Positions 9,815-24,800 of a stretch of DNA of 64,000 nt are shown piece by piece. The DNA is taken from the NCBI GenBank assembly GCA_964017155.1, contig OZ024862.1, positions 25,535,013 through 25,599,012 of the forward strand, read 5' to 3'. The notes beneath the pieces are model-generated. The model was not told the DNA's origin. It was given only the letters and a program-made list of their open reading frames with translations, and made no database searches. The translations under genes were made by a program, and so were the position numbers. The DNA comes from Oasisia sp. SBJ-2009 (Eukaryota; Annelida; Polychaeta; Sabellida; Siboglinidae). Each line of letters begins with the position of its first letter. The stretch's first letter is position 1.

Positions 9815-12800
9815 GTTGGTACTTCTGTTGTTCACTTGTTGTTTGCGGACGATCTACTTTATAATTATAGCATATGCCTTTTGGGTGAGACCTTAGTAGT
9901 CTGGCTGCTGAGCAAAGTTGAGTGAAAGTGAAACTCAACTTGACTCACGACTGAAGTGAAGAGTGAAGTGCGATGACGATATAAGTAACATTTTGTCATT
10001 TTTATTTGGGGAATGATCATTAACATTGGGATTGGCATACAGAAAGAAATGTAGTGGTGCCATTTAGACTTGAGCAGATGAGTAAAACTTTAAAAAAGAG
10101 TGTTCTCTTAAAGTAAACCCAGTTTAAATTCAGACATGGTCTGTGACGCGATGGCAAGGGCTCTGTCTCTGAGTCAGGCAGGGCAGTATACTATTACTCC
10201 CCTGTTATTCCTTTTTTTACAGTTCTGTTCTGTCAAGTGAGAAAACTAATCAATATCACAACTGGCACAGGTTAACAGATTCATTGGCTACTCAGCATAC
10301 AACTACAGCAAATTACTTGCTTTTAATAAACTGGCTCTGTTAACATGTATTGTTAGTCTGTTATTTCTTTCAGGCAAGTTACTCCGTTTGCTATCATTCA
10401 CTGATATTAAATAATACGGAGGCCTAAATAATAACTCAATATTTATTATTTCTTACACACTGAATTGCTTTGCAACCTTTCCTTGTTATTGCTTTATTCA
10501 CTAAACATTGTATTGACACATATATGCCTCTTAGTGTTTTACTGTATAAATGCATCTAAAGTACAGTATTTTCAGCTGTCAGCAACATTATATTTGATGT
10601 CGATGTTGATATCATGTTAAGCAGATTTCAAATTATGCAATGCCACCCTTTTGTCACTAATGTCACATGCAAAATAAATTATTTAACAACCACTATGGTC
10701 TATTTCTACTTTCTCTTTGACCTATAAAAATATAAATACTGTCTTGATACATTTTACGTTGACCAGTGTGACATTTGTTAATCAGTGCATACATTATTGA
10801 CCAGTATTATTAATTTTTGCATACTTTGATAATTAAATTAAATAAAACAAGCAAAATTAGCTAAAATATGTTTTTCATGTGTACACAATGTACATGTGTA
10901 CCATTGTATATAACATTTGACAACATAAAAAACTACAGCAGAAAAATACATTTGTAATATAAATTTTATTTTAAATCTGATCCAGATTTCCTAATGTAAT
11001 ACAAGCATTAGTGACCATAGAGGAGCTAATAATTATCTTACAGTGACAATCTATTGAAATTGAAAATCTATTTAAATACAATTACATATACTTTTAAATG
11101 CAAAAGTATACAAATACATTGGACAGTTTTTCAAATCTTTTAATTTTTAGGATATATTACTATAATAGGTAAAAGAAAAACAAATCATGTATCACAACAT
11201 CTAGTTTACAGGCATAATTAGTGTTTTATTCATAGGATGACAGGTAGACCATTGCTAGGGGGTATTCTTATTGCTAACTACATCACAGTGACAACTGACT
11301 CAGAAACCTCTATCCACAGAGGTAAAGGTCATAATATGTTTCTTTCTTTGTTTGGCCTGACTAAAGAACAGAGGGGACATTGACCTCTGGTCACTGCCAA
11401 GTGCTAATCAGTGGGTATTTTGAAGGTTGGAAACAAGTTGTTTGGTGAAAGGTGATCTGTACACAATGAAGGTAATCAGTTTGGCAAGCATTACATGTGA
11501 TCATGAAACAAATGTTGATACTGAAAATGTATTTGAAAATTATTTTAAAATGTAAGATATTTTAAGAAAGTATCATGCCTAAAGGTCAAATACTTAGAAA
11601 CAATTATTTAAATACTTTCAAATACAAATGTATTTGACCCCATGACTGGTGACAGTATTGGAAGGCAGGGACCAGGTTCATTATCTAGATTTAAATAATG
11701 CTATTTACACACTAAAAATCGTCATAACGACTAATCAGTCACCATTAATTAATTGTAATAATCTTTACTGGATCATTAAACAGACGCAAAGTAAACAATG
11801 ACTAACACTGGTCATTGGAACAAGAGTAAGAACATTCTTATACAAAGTGCATTCATTTGCCAAACAAGGACTTATCTACTTAGTGTGCAGAGTTCTGTTG
11901 ACAGTGAAGACATAATGGGATGTCTGAGTCAATAGTAACCAGTGTGCTTGCTGTTGGTGTGAATAGCAGAACAGGTCATTGTCTGGTGAGCAAGGTGTTA
12001 ATTGGTGCTTAATTGGTTGCTGGGCAATTCCAAGGTAACGGAATTACAATTCACAATATATTTTGGTTTAAAATGGTTATATTTTCCCATTCAGCGTGTA
12101 TCTACAAAAGAAACTTAAACATGGTTTGAAGTCCACACTACACCCTATAAGTACCAGTGGTACCTGTTAAGAAATGTAAAATAATTACAAAATTATGGCT
12201 GTTTTAATTTTGGTAACGGAATTACTCCGAGAATTTGGACATCAGTTTTTATTAAATGTCATGACATATCGTCTGAAATCTGCAATCTACCAGGGCCAAC
12301 AACTAGCATTAATAAATAGACATATAACATGACCTTGTATTGAATAGAATTTTACTCATGATATATGTACTGTTTTTTATAGTGAACTGGTTTTGATCGG
12401 TAACGGAATATTTTTCTGGTAAACCGCTGGCATTAAAAAATTGAGTATATGTGGAAATTGTTACTTTATATTAACTCTATTAGGTGTATGCCACGTAAAA
12501 GTTAACTTTGTTTGTCCTTTAAGATAACGCTTCAGATTTTGTAGTAATAGCCGAGTGGTACCTAAATAAAAATTTGTCATTGAATTTCGCGTTCTCCTTT
12601 ATTATTGTTGCTATCCTAATCTGTAAAACTAATAGACAAAATATGTAGAGCATGTCACGACGACCCCTTGTGGATTTCTTGTGTACTAAATAATAGTATT
12701 AGTAATGAAATAATGATATTAAAAACGTTATAGACCGCACCTATAGGCTATGTAATAACTCACATAAAACATAGTCGTGTTGTAGCTGAATTTTCTAACT

Positions 12801-15800
12801 TGTTTATTCCAAAATATATCCATTCCAATAAGTAAAACAACAAGTTGTCACGGGATTTCGCCATGCCGCAAACGCCACCGTCAACGATCCCGACCCCGGC
12901 TTCCCGTTCGACCTCCGGCTGTCGGCGCTAAGCTGTCGCCTGCAGCAAATACTTCTATGCAACGGCATCGTCGCCTTCCATTTCTTTCTCTGATTAAAAT
13001 TAATTCACACCTTGCGGCAAATTTATAACGTTTGGCAGCGACAGGATCAACACCAACGACGTTGTCGTTACTCTAGCTATGGAATTATCTAGGTCACCGC
13101 GTGTCATGCGCATAGCCGGAACTCCCCGAAACTGACGCGTCACAACGGCGAACGCCAAATAAGGAGATAGTCGGTTGGGCATTTATTTGTATTTCCCGTA
13201 AATACAGGTCTACGCAAGCAGTTAGAAGACAGTTTGGCAGTTCTATTCGTACCACACAAGATGGCGAACAGTGAAAGTACGGTGGCATTACTAAGGTCTA
13301 AACATCGCGTATTTTCGAACACATCCTGCGTCTTCAAAACTAAAATGGATTTCACAATCGATAGGGGCTCATTTGTTATGGCAAAAAATAACTTAGAGGT
13401 ATATAATTAATATAAAAGTGAACTTTATTGATAGAATACATACAAACGAATTAGAAAACGGCAAAACCATGGCATGTTTTTGATTATTTGTCATTTCAGC
13501 TGCCGTTTCTATTTTATTTTTAGTGTCCTAAATATAAACAAATATATTTTAGTGTACAATGTACCTGTTTTTATCAGAATAAATGTGTATTCCTACAAAA
13601 AAAGTTCGGGACAGTAACTTTTTGGGGGGGCCAGTAACTTTTAAAGTCCACTGGCCCCCCGGGCCAGTGAATACAAAACGTTATTGTCGACCCCTGATTT
13701 ACTATCAGCTGCAGCAACAGTTACTTTTCTGGGGTCTTATGAGGGTGTTTAGCTAATGGAGCATACTTCAATAGCTGAGCAATTTGAAAGCTATTAAATG
13801 TTAATAACCAGATTCACTGTACATTATATTTAGATGTATTTCTGCTGGTTCACAAGTGTTGCTACCTGCTGTGGTGGATCTGTCATTAAAAAAACATTGA
13901 TACAAACTGACATTTTAAGCACACGTTGATATATTTATTCATATAGTGCAGAGCGTCTGTATATTCTGCTGGGTTGTTATGTCTAATTCTTCATTGGTGA
14001 TGTGTACAAAACGTTGCTTTCCATGAAAATTGTAATAATTGAAAGTGCTGACCCATCTTTAGCAGTTCTGCATGAGCGTTTCCAGTGAAGACCATAGTTT
14101 TATGTAGAGACCCGTCATTAGGACAGGTAAAAACAAGTCTTCCAAAGCCATATATATTGTTAGTTATATGGCCTTGAAAGTGAGTGTAAATGGTGTCATA
14201 TGTGGTGTCTGTAGTCCATTGAATCAGGTCATCAGGCACATCTGAAAGTTTGTAAACTAGCTTAACAGTTAACATCATTGTGTCCACCAAAACATGTGTG
14301 ACTGGCAATAAATTTATCCTGCATAAAGCCCTGGTGAAGACACTGCTCTAGATACTGAGCTATAGTGGGAAAAGAAGATACACTGTGCAGCTGTTTTAGA
14401 GAGCTGTAACCTTGAGTAAGTGGTATTAAGTACTGCCAGTAACTGAAGTAATGTGTCTGATCAAGCAAGGTCTACTACCAGGGCTTTATGCAGGACCAAA
14501 TTGTTGCCAGTCGCACATGTTTTGTTGGACACATTGATGTTAACTGTTGAGACAGCTTACACACTTTAAAATGTGTCACCCGTCAACCCATGATACTTCT
14601 ACCCATCCACAACAGTTTTTACCTGTCTAAATGACTTGTGGACAGGTCTCTGCATAAAGCCTTATCTGCTACACCCACCACCCCTGGACCCCACCACCTT
14701 ACTAACCCCACAGACCCGACCCCCCCCCCCCACTCAGTATTCACCTGCCAGCACCTGCTCCCATACTCCTGTACTTGTCCTGTGACAGTGTGACCTCACT
14801 GCTTCGATCTGCTCCAATGAGCAGTTACAATGGTCTGTGACTTGTCACTAGATCTGGTACATTATATTGATATGTGAATGCATTGATTAATTTAAAAATA
14901 ACTGACCCTGGCTTGTGGCACCTGGCACAATGTCAGGTCCCAATGACATGACATTTTTGAGACCACAGCATGTTGGGCAGGTGGCTTTATCCATTGTCTC
15001 TGGCTAATTGGATCTAAAATACCAATAACACAAATGGTTTTTGCACAGCACATGTGTGCATGCAAGCAGGTACTTAAACACACACACACGTGCACAGCCG
15101 CACACACACAAATCTGAACTTGTGCTGCTGTGTCATTTATTGACTTTGTTATATGTTCATGGTAACATGAGTTATCGAAGGACATTGGATACTGTTTTCA
15201 TTGATGCCTTGACAGCCTTGTACATATTTGTTGTTGACTTTTGTTAGCTCTGATTTGTCACTGTCAGATACAGTGTATAATGTTATCATGACTTGTTTTG
15301 TTGTTCATAGAAATCCTATATTGTGGATTTGGGGTACATAATATTATAGTGGTGTTACAGCCTCTAATTCATGGGACTGACTATGCTTCCAAGTTAGTAT
15401 TTATTGCCTGTCTACCTCATTTCGTCAATAGCAAACCCTATACAGACACAATCTGAAGTTTGTACCCGTGTCTTTCAGTGGATATAAACCAAACCACGCA
15501 CCCGGTTTTCAGTGTTTCAAAGTTCAATAGACGCAATTGTTTATGCTCACTGAGTCACTGGGTGTTTTTGTTGTTGCAAGTTTCTGTGAAAAGTAGCCAT
15601 TCATCAGCTCTCAAGAAAGTAACGTGAATGGTAGTTTCACTTATTGGATATAGTTCTTGTATTAGAAATAATTGAAAAGAAATAGATTACAGCAGCTGCA
15701 TCTGAGTTGCTGTGTGCCTGCACTGCCTGGTATGCAACTGTTGTAGCAGTCATGGTTGCATTAAAGTAATCGTACAACTGTACAAGTAACAACCACAGAT

Positions 15801-18800
15801 ATTCTGTCTTGAAGAACTGCAATGCAGGATTCTACCGCATGCACAACAGAGTAACAATTTAACTTATACATTCATAACAGCTATTTTTACATTTCACCAT
15901 TTTCAGTCTGCAGATGAGATTTATAATGCAGAAACCTAGGCTAGTTCTGGGCCATAAACAAACAAGTTGAAAAGAAACGTTCTTTGTTGATAAGTGGCCC
16001 TGTTTTGTCACTGCCGTCTGGAATTTGTTTATCCTTCGTACTTGGCAGAGAATGTGTAGAAATCGTATCTCACTGGACTACTGGCCACTTGCATGTTGTG
16101 TAGTGTTCATTAACACCTAAGGCAAAGATCTTGAGTAACCCAGATCTACGAAAATGGGACACACATTAATAGTTTGGTGGTTTGCCAGGACTGACTGGCG
16201 GCTGGTGTATGTTTAGATTCACACAAAGTACACTGTAACTCCTGCTGTTCTGTGTGATAGTGAGTCGCACTACACCTCAGTATGTAACTAAAGATTTCAC
16301 AGTTCTTTGAACAGGAAAACAGGAGCAATATTTCATCTACTTACGCAGATGGGGAATCAACAAACTTTGGAAGGAGTCACTACCAAATTGCCCGTGCAGT
16401 AATCTGTTGTAGGTTTAAGTAGGTCTAGACTAATCAAGATATTAATGGAGAAGAAAGGATGTTGTAAATTATGCATGCTTGAGTCTGATTTCTCTTGTGA
16501 GACTATTAAAATATAATTACACAGTAACTACTCATAAAATAGCTTTTGTGTACCTGTCCTCAATAGTAAATTAAACATTGACACTTGTCCCTAAGATGTA
16601 CAGTAAACTACCATAGGTATTTAAGAAGAGAGACAAAATTTGTTAAACTTGACAATGACAATATCAGAACAAAATTGCACCTCAATGGAAAATGTACACT
16701 GCCTAAGAACATTGTAATTTCTTGAACTAAGTCATACAGCTGTCTATAATTATCACAAGTTAATAGAGTTGCTCTGTAATGCAGGCATGTGTGGTTATGC
16801 TGTGGCCATCGCCTTATAATATAGCAACCCCCATATGCGGGAAATAACATATGCCCCACAGATTGGGTTTGTCTCTGAAGGGTTGCATTCATTATTCACA
16901 TGGGACAGTGCCGTTGTTGACTCTACTGCACCTGAGTGGTCCTGTTTGTCTTCAGTGGATTGAAAGACGCTTGCAAAACCACATCTCACTGTTAATTATG
17001 CATGGCTGTGTCCATCGATACCTAGCCAGTTTTTGTGATGGCCCCGGAGGTTCACAACCATGATCTGTAGGTCACTGCATCAAGCAGAAATGATTGGAGT
17101 AAAGCTGCAGTCTGCGTGCTTCATCATGCTTTCTTAGCTGAAAGTAATTACGTGTGCCGGTGCACAGGTGCGACTGAGTGGCCCAGCACCTGGAGACAGG
17201 GGAGGTGACTCAGGTGATGCTCTCGCCTCAGTTGGCTTGGCTTGCCTCTACAGTCCGCATTATACATAGTTATCTTAGCTCTGAGTATATATTCAATGTT
17301 TGAATATATTTTGCGGTTTGTAGAAAATTCAGCATATGACATGATAGTCGAAAGGATGGTCTGATAAGTTAGAATCTTGCAAATGATGGCTTAACATGTA
17401 AAAATGGTTTGGTATATGAGAAAGGTCGATGACATTATTAGTAAAAATATTAGTTTAAAACTAAACTGTTTTGACTAAAATAATCTTTATGTAACTGTAA
17501 TCTGATACTAGTGTTTCTAGTAATAATTATATTTATAAACAATAAAATGAACTTGTATAACAGTAATTTGTAATGATTGTGAACAAGGTTATAACATTAA
17601 ATTAAGTAACATAACACAAAACAGTCACAAGTGTTATTTGGGTTATTCTACGTTATGGAGCTTTGAAAGCAGATACCTTTTAACCTTTGCAAAGATTGTA
17701 CTCACATTGTAGTGACAATACGCCCCCCCCCCGTGTTTCATAGTACTTTAGTAGTGACATAGTGATGAGCCAAGTGTTTGTGTTGTAGATCGCTGTGATG
17801 AGTGTGACAATAGCCCCCCTGCGTCTTGTCATTGTGGCCCTCCTGGTGACAGTCACATGGTTCTTTGCCACTCTCGCACTCCTGGGCCGCAGCGAGGCTG
17901 ACAGCAAACAGCCGATGTCGGGCTGGAGAAGGTGACTGTTTCTATCTGTCTGTGAGGTCACTTCCTGTGTTTGTGCTCAGCTACCCATTGTGATTAGAAC
18001 TCCAACTGGTCATAGGACAAGACCACTTGTAATTCATGTACAGCTGTACTGTATTTCAAAACCTGGACAGTTTTGTTCACAGTACTTTAACTTTGTCTTT
18101 TGTACAAGAAACCAAATGCAATGTAAAGTATGTTTTATTAAATATAATATCATGTATATATGAGCATATAATTTTAATGGAACAGTTGAACAGTTGCTTA
18201 CTGACTGAGAATACTGGATCATTGCATTACGACTAAAGTCGCTAAACTATACACTTTGTAACTTAGATCAGTGAATAGGTTAAGTAAACGAGTGAGGTAA
18301 ATATGCTCAGTAAGTAATACAATAGCCTGTGGTCATCACTGTGTCTGACCGGTGTGCACTGTGTTTGTAGCTACATCCGTCCACTGGTGGTGTTCTTCGC
18401 TCGATCCGTCTACTTTGTGTGTGGCTTCCACTGGGTGAGCCTGCGAGGGACCCAGGTTCCCGCGGCCGTCGCCCCCATACTCGCCCTCGCCCCCCACACC
18501 TGCTACTTCGACTCTCTGCCCGTGTCCTTCCTCAACCTCAGCTCCGTGGTGACACGCGCCTCCTCCGAGGACGTCTTCATGTTTGGCAGTGAGTGCTTGA
18601 CACACATGGGTGTTTAGTGAATATATTGTTCATGGCTCCAAGAATGGTTTATTGTAGTATAATTAACTTACTTTGGAGCTTAAAGTCGAAGAGGAGTACG
18701 ACGTTTCGATCCATCAGCTACGGACCTTGTTCACGTACTGGTGTCACGTGTGTTGCAACACACGTGACACCAGTACGTGAACAAGGTCCGTAGCTGATGG

Positions 18801-21800
18801 GTCGAAACGTCGTACTCCTTTTCGACTTTAAGCTCCAAAGTAAGTTAATTATACTACAATAAGCATGGGTGTTTGTCTTATTGAGGGCTTTCGTTAGGTA
18901 ATAATAGTTTTTTATTACACCCTGGGCAATCATAGAGATTGAAATGGGTACATAAAACATGCAAAGTATATTTATTAAAATAGATTGAAATAATATATAA
19001 TTTAAGACATTAGTGTAAATATAAATTATAATGTAGAGAATATACAATATGTATCTGTACAACTAATTAATATAATTTAAGACATTAATCCTCTCAAGGT
19101 CAGACTGTTGAATTCTATTAAATTGAGAGATTGTGTTGTGACCGTATTATGTTTGGTCTGGTCTGGTCTGATGTAAATACACTTTTCACTACATCTGTAG
19201 TACTAATTCCTTGTGTACATAGCCAAGTTTGTGCCAGATATGTACATTACTTATCCAAATATGAATGATCAAAGTTTGAAGAAAAAAATAACTTTTTTAA
19301 ATTAAATTAATATTATTAATAATTCATGGGTACGTGCTGTGTATGAAATATTAATAAACTAGTACCTTATAAAATGTATAACTAATTACATGTCTATGGT
19401 AAACAAAACTGAAATAGTTTTGTTTTTGTGAGTGCATGTATTTTGCATATTTGATTGAAAATGGTGTTCTTTGCGATCATAACCCACTCAAGCAGAATAA
19501 TTAATTAAATATATTTTCTGTCTGATGATCGTGACAAGCAGTACCGGAAATGGAACTTGATGCTCAGTTCGACTACAAAACCACATGGACATTTAGGCCA
19601 TGGAAATCACCTGCGTTTCGAAATGTTCACATTTGACAGTAAAACTTCAATATTATTACATGCTAACTACCGAAATATATTGCCATTATTTGACAACACT
19701 GTTTTGCAGTACGCAGTTTAAACGGGTCTCTGTACTCGGGCAAATGAAGGCATTCTGGTCATGAAAGGGACTCTGGTTAATACGACAGTTCTGACCATGA
19801 GAGAGGGTTAATAGCGCCAGTAATTCTACCATGTTTGGTAGTGCTAATAATTTGTCCATGTTTGGTGTTTCCGTAAGTAATGATGTCTCCCCAAGATCAA
19901 AATGCAGCTGACCTGTACACAACAACTGGGAACAATCATAAACTCAAATTTATAACAAGTTACATGGTTTCAGCATTGACAAAGTTCACACAGCCGATTT
20001 TTGTGCGACGGGAAGACCCAAATTCTCGCCAACACGCAATACAGGAGATCCAACGACGAGCTCAGTCTAAGGGCAAATGGCCACAGATCTTGATCTTCCC
20101 AGAAGGCACCTGTACAAATGGCACAGCTCTGATCTCCTTCAAACCAGGTATGGCTCGTTGGTGCTACTGCTAGGGAACTGTGTGCTGAAAATAGCTTTCG
20201 AACGGTATGCCACATATAGGCATGGAAACTTCTGTCCTAGGTTGTAAGCGTTTGCAAAGTAGTGCACGTTTACACTTGGATAATCATGAAACTACTTGGT
20301 GAACTTATAAATAAGTATGTCAGGAAAAAGATTGTAGTGGAACGTCAACATGGACCAAGTGACCCAGAAACACCTTTACAACGCATTTGCAGGCAAATAT
20401 GCATAGCAACTTCCAACTGGTTTTCCTAGGCCGCCACACTTAGTCGTTATTAACGAATATGTCGTACAGTTATGATGTTGACAAGGGGTGTTGTTTTCTC
20501 CAAGGTGCGTTCTACCCCGGTCTACCTGTCCAGCCAGTCACTCTCAGGTACATCAACAAGATGGTAAGCTCACCAACTCTCACGCAATACTCAATTCACA
20601 GTTCTGGTGTAAGGCCGTTTACAGAGAAATAGTTGTTATTCAAAAGATTAGTAGCGGCTTAAAGTTAACATTTAGCCCTGTAAATAATAAAGATTATGTT
20701 ATGTTATCATCGTCACAACTAACTTTAGGGGCCTATAACTAATTGTAGTCATCATCAGGGCAAACAGCAGTATCACACACCTGAGGCTGTCATAAGTTTT
20801 GTAGTTCGAGACCAATTGCCTCTTTGAGTCGGTGACAGGTTTTCCTCTGAGGGACCTTACGTTTTGTATTAATGTGGAATACTTGGGTTTGCTGATTGGT
20901 GTCACTTGCCTCTTAGATGTGATTGTGTTTCAATTTCAGAATACAATTCCTTGGACATGGGACGGCCCGGATGCGTAAGTAGTTCAAGTGTAGCTCATCT
21001 ATGGGGTTAGAATAGCTTTGGTTGATGGATGCATTATGTTTTCTCTAAAGCAAACAGCTTCCTTTTTCCTGTCACTTATGGCTGTATTTAATTTCTGCAA
21101 TTTTTTCTTATAAAATTAATTTAAAAAAATGGGTTGTTTTGTACCACAATCAGGTCCTCCTAGAATATTTTAACCTTTGACAAAATTCCACCAAATTACG
21201 ATTATTATAAGGTGGGTAATGTGTTATTTTACTTTTATAGCCATTCATGAATGTGGTTAATGTTGTGTTAGCAGATAATGGCCAAATTATTGTCAATTCA
21301 AACACATTTGGTCAGCGAATGAATTGGGGTATATTAAATATTTGACAGCTGTCTTGCATTGTCCTGATCAGATCCAACAAAGCCAGTGTGGCAGGTGTTA
21401 GTTCTGACTTGGTGAATGGAAGTTATAATAGCATCAGTGTAGTTTCTTACTGAGTACAGGGACAACTGTTTGGCACAAGTGTAGTTTCTTACTAGTTGGT
21501 ACAGAGAGCATTCCCAGGCAGAATATTGTCCAGTCTTGTCCCAAAACAGTCGTGAAGCTGACAGTCGTATTACTGTTGTGTTTGCTATTGTACTGTTGGG
21601 AAATGTCTCTGCTTCAGTGGTTGTTTCTCTTATGCCTTTTTCAGACTGAAAGTGCTGTGGCTAACTCTGTGCCAGTTTAACACTAGCCTGGAATTGGAGG
21701 TGCGTCTGACTGCATGCAAACATGCTCACTATCTTTGCTCTTATTCCCCTCTCTCTCCCCTTCTATCTCTCTCCCTTCTCTCTCCCCTCCACTCTCCTGT

Positions 21801-24800
21801 CCTCTCTGCGCTCTCCTCTCCCTCCTTCTCTGTCCCCCTCTCACCCTCTTGCTTGCCTGCACAGCTTGTAGAAAACAGAGACCAGGAACAACCTTCTTTA
21901 AACATAGAACAACATTGAGTTTCAAATGCATATCAGATGATTTTCTAGAAGACCTTTGAGTCACTTGGTGAGAACAGCAAAACACCCTGCCAAAACACCC
22001 TACCATTCCACTGAAATTAAACATGTTTCTTATTTATGCACTAGTTTTCACTGTACGTAAACAATAGACTAAAATATTGTATGTGTTTATTTCTTATTTG
22101 AAAGTACAGTCAGTACAACCGCCTGCTGAGTTCTGTGAAAGCTCCTTTGCTAGACTAGACATGGGTGTTAATGTTGGGTTGATGCTGACTGTGGAGTGAA
22201 TCTTTGATCTGGCATTTGCATTTGGTGCTTAATTAAGGTTGCTAACCTTAATTATTCATCCATCCGTTGACGACTCACGCATTGCTTTCGATTATGAGAT
22301 TGATTAATCCCCTGGTTTTGTCGCGCCACTGAGCTTGATTTTCGAGGATATTGGCGCAAAAGAAGTTACTATTATTATTATTATTATAATGGTCTCAAGT
22401 AATATACTGTAGAAAGCACTGTACACTGTTAACACGGCACATGATATTGCACTACATGTATAGCACTGTACACTGTTAACACGGCACATGTGATTGCACT
22501 ACATGTATAGCATTATACACTGTTAATACGGCACATGTGATAGCACTGTACACTGTTAACATGGCAAATGTGATTGCACTTCCAGGGTTAGAATTTAGCC
22601 AAAAATGAGTGGGGGCCAGCAGGGCCCCCACTTTTCAAAATCTAGGGGCCCGACACAAAAAGTGGGGGCCATGCAACAAATGCACATTTAAGTCGCATTG
22701 TAACTATAACTTTATTCAACACAATTCACATGCCACAAACATAATGGCTCTAGCCTATGTAGCAGCTTAATTAGTAAATGCTAATTTCAAGAGATCAATG
22801 GAGGGTTGTTAATTTTCCTCTGAACCGGAGCTGCTTGAAACCTGTAGTTCTTCCTCTTTGGGCTGCCTGCGTTTGTAGATGGCAACACAAGGTTGCCTAT
22901 TCCTGCTCCCCCACCCATCCACAACAGCTTAAGCGACTGTGCAAGGTCCCGTTCCTTCCTTCATTTTTACCGCCATTCATGTACTTTAAAACAGTATTGG
23001 CCATAAACTGCATAAACCAAGGATTGATGCCTATGTACCTATATACCTATTGCCACAGCATTATGGAAAATGACAGTTTAGTTACATCGTAGAACTTCAT
23101 AGTAGATTATGTCTAAGACCTGTCTATTTCTAGTAACACAATCCTAGGTTATTAATTCTTTTTGTCTGGCCTGGTCGACAGGTTTGTCCACCTCGGCAAC
23201 CCCTTGTCAATCAATTTTAACCCTGACCAAGGGCAGCAACCTTCTGCCCCCCTTCACCCCCACCCCGCACCCCAGGCAGCAGCCAGGATCATTTACTGGT
23301 AAAGTGAATAATGACATTTTCTTTGCCTTGGCCTCTGGGATAGGAAGTTGTCAGGCCATTATTTATAAATTTTACAGTTCTTTGACCTGGGGGCCAGTCG
23401 GGCCCTCAGAGTTCAATATCTGGGGGCCCGACAGTAAATGTGGGGGCCAGTGAGCACCCGCTAAATTCGAACCCTGACTTCATGTATAGCACTGTACTGT
23501 GGCTGCTGTAGTGACTTAATCCTGTACTGTAATATTACGTCAGTTGCAAGCATTGTGTAAGTGCATAGTGTTTACTTTCATTTTCAGTTTTGCATGTCAT
23601 AGCTAATTTTGTAGCAGGATATATTTAAGATCAGATTTCACGATCAAGATTAAGCACATGGCGTGACTTCCAGCAACCTTTGCTTTACCAATGTGTTCAT
23701 ATGTGAATTACAATAATTGGGTGGCATGCAGTCTTTCAAAATATACCAGATAAATCTTTCCTGGTGTGACATGACATCTACCAAATCAATCTTTTCTCGT
23801 GTAACATGAAATCTGCCAATCAATCTTTTTTGGTGTGACATGACAAATCTACTAAATAGATTTTCCCTGCATGCATTTTTGCTTAAACAACTTAGCCATA
23901 TGTTTTTGTCACAATTGGAAAACATCTGATAGTATGTTTGACTGTTTACTGAAGTTCATTTGTAAGCTTGATGGATGGAAGTGGACAGTGCCAGCGTCCC
24001 CAGCAACATGAGAACAGAGATGCAGCAATTAAGAATCATTAATGAAATATGGTGGAGAGTGTCAGATATTCATAGTGCTCGCAGAATACGACCTGAAATA
24101 GCCAAAGACTTGTTACATACTTCTAAGAGTTCCAAGTGAAGCCACTTATTCATCCTGTTCACATACACACAGGGAGATTGCTTCATGTGATATGTTGGTG
24201 TGCCTAATGGTTACTGTGCTGTTCAAAGATAGTGCAGTGTGATTAAAAAGATTTTTCAAAGTACACTATGTATTTTGGTGTGTTATTTCTTGCTTGCCAG
24301 AAGTCATAATTATTGAGGTGACATTATAAATTGTGTATTTTAATGAATGGTTAGCAAAATGCTAAGAACTGTACGTTTTTTAATAAGTCTGAAACCTTTG
24401 AATATTATTAAAGTTTGTTATGATAAGATGATTATCTACTAAAATTAAGTCAGAAGTTCTATACTCCCTTACTGAGGGTCACTTTATTTGGATTTTATCA
24501 TCTTTTTGAAATACAAACATGTAGATTGTCTGTCATTCTGGGTCTTATCTGAGACCTTTCCTGTTGCAGTTCTTACCTGTCTACTACCCCAGCCCAGAGG
24601 AAGTCAAAGATGTCGCGTTGTTTGCACGTAATGTTAGAGCCAAGATGGCAGAGTGAGTGCACTATTTGTTATCATTGTATCTTGATAAAAAAAAAGTACT
24701 ATTGTGGTATGTTTGTAGCAGTGATCATGTGTTTAAAATGACACAGATTTGTGTAAAGTCGAAGTAGTTATGTTGTGGCCAGTACTATACTGCATGATTT

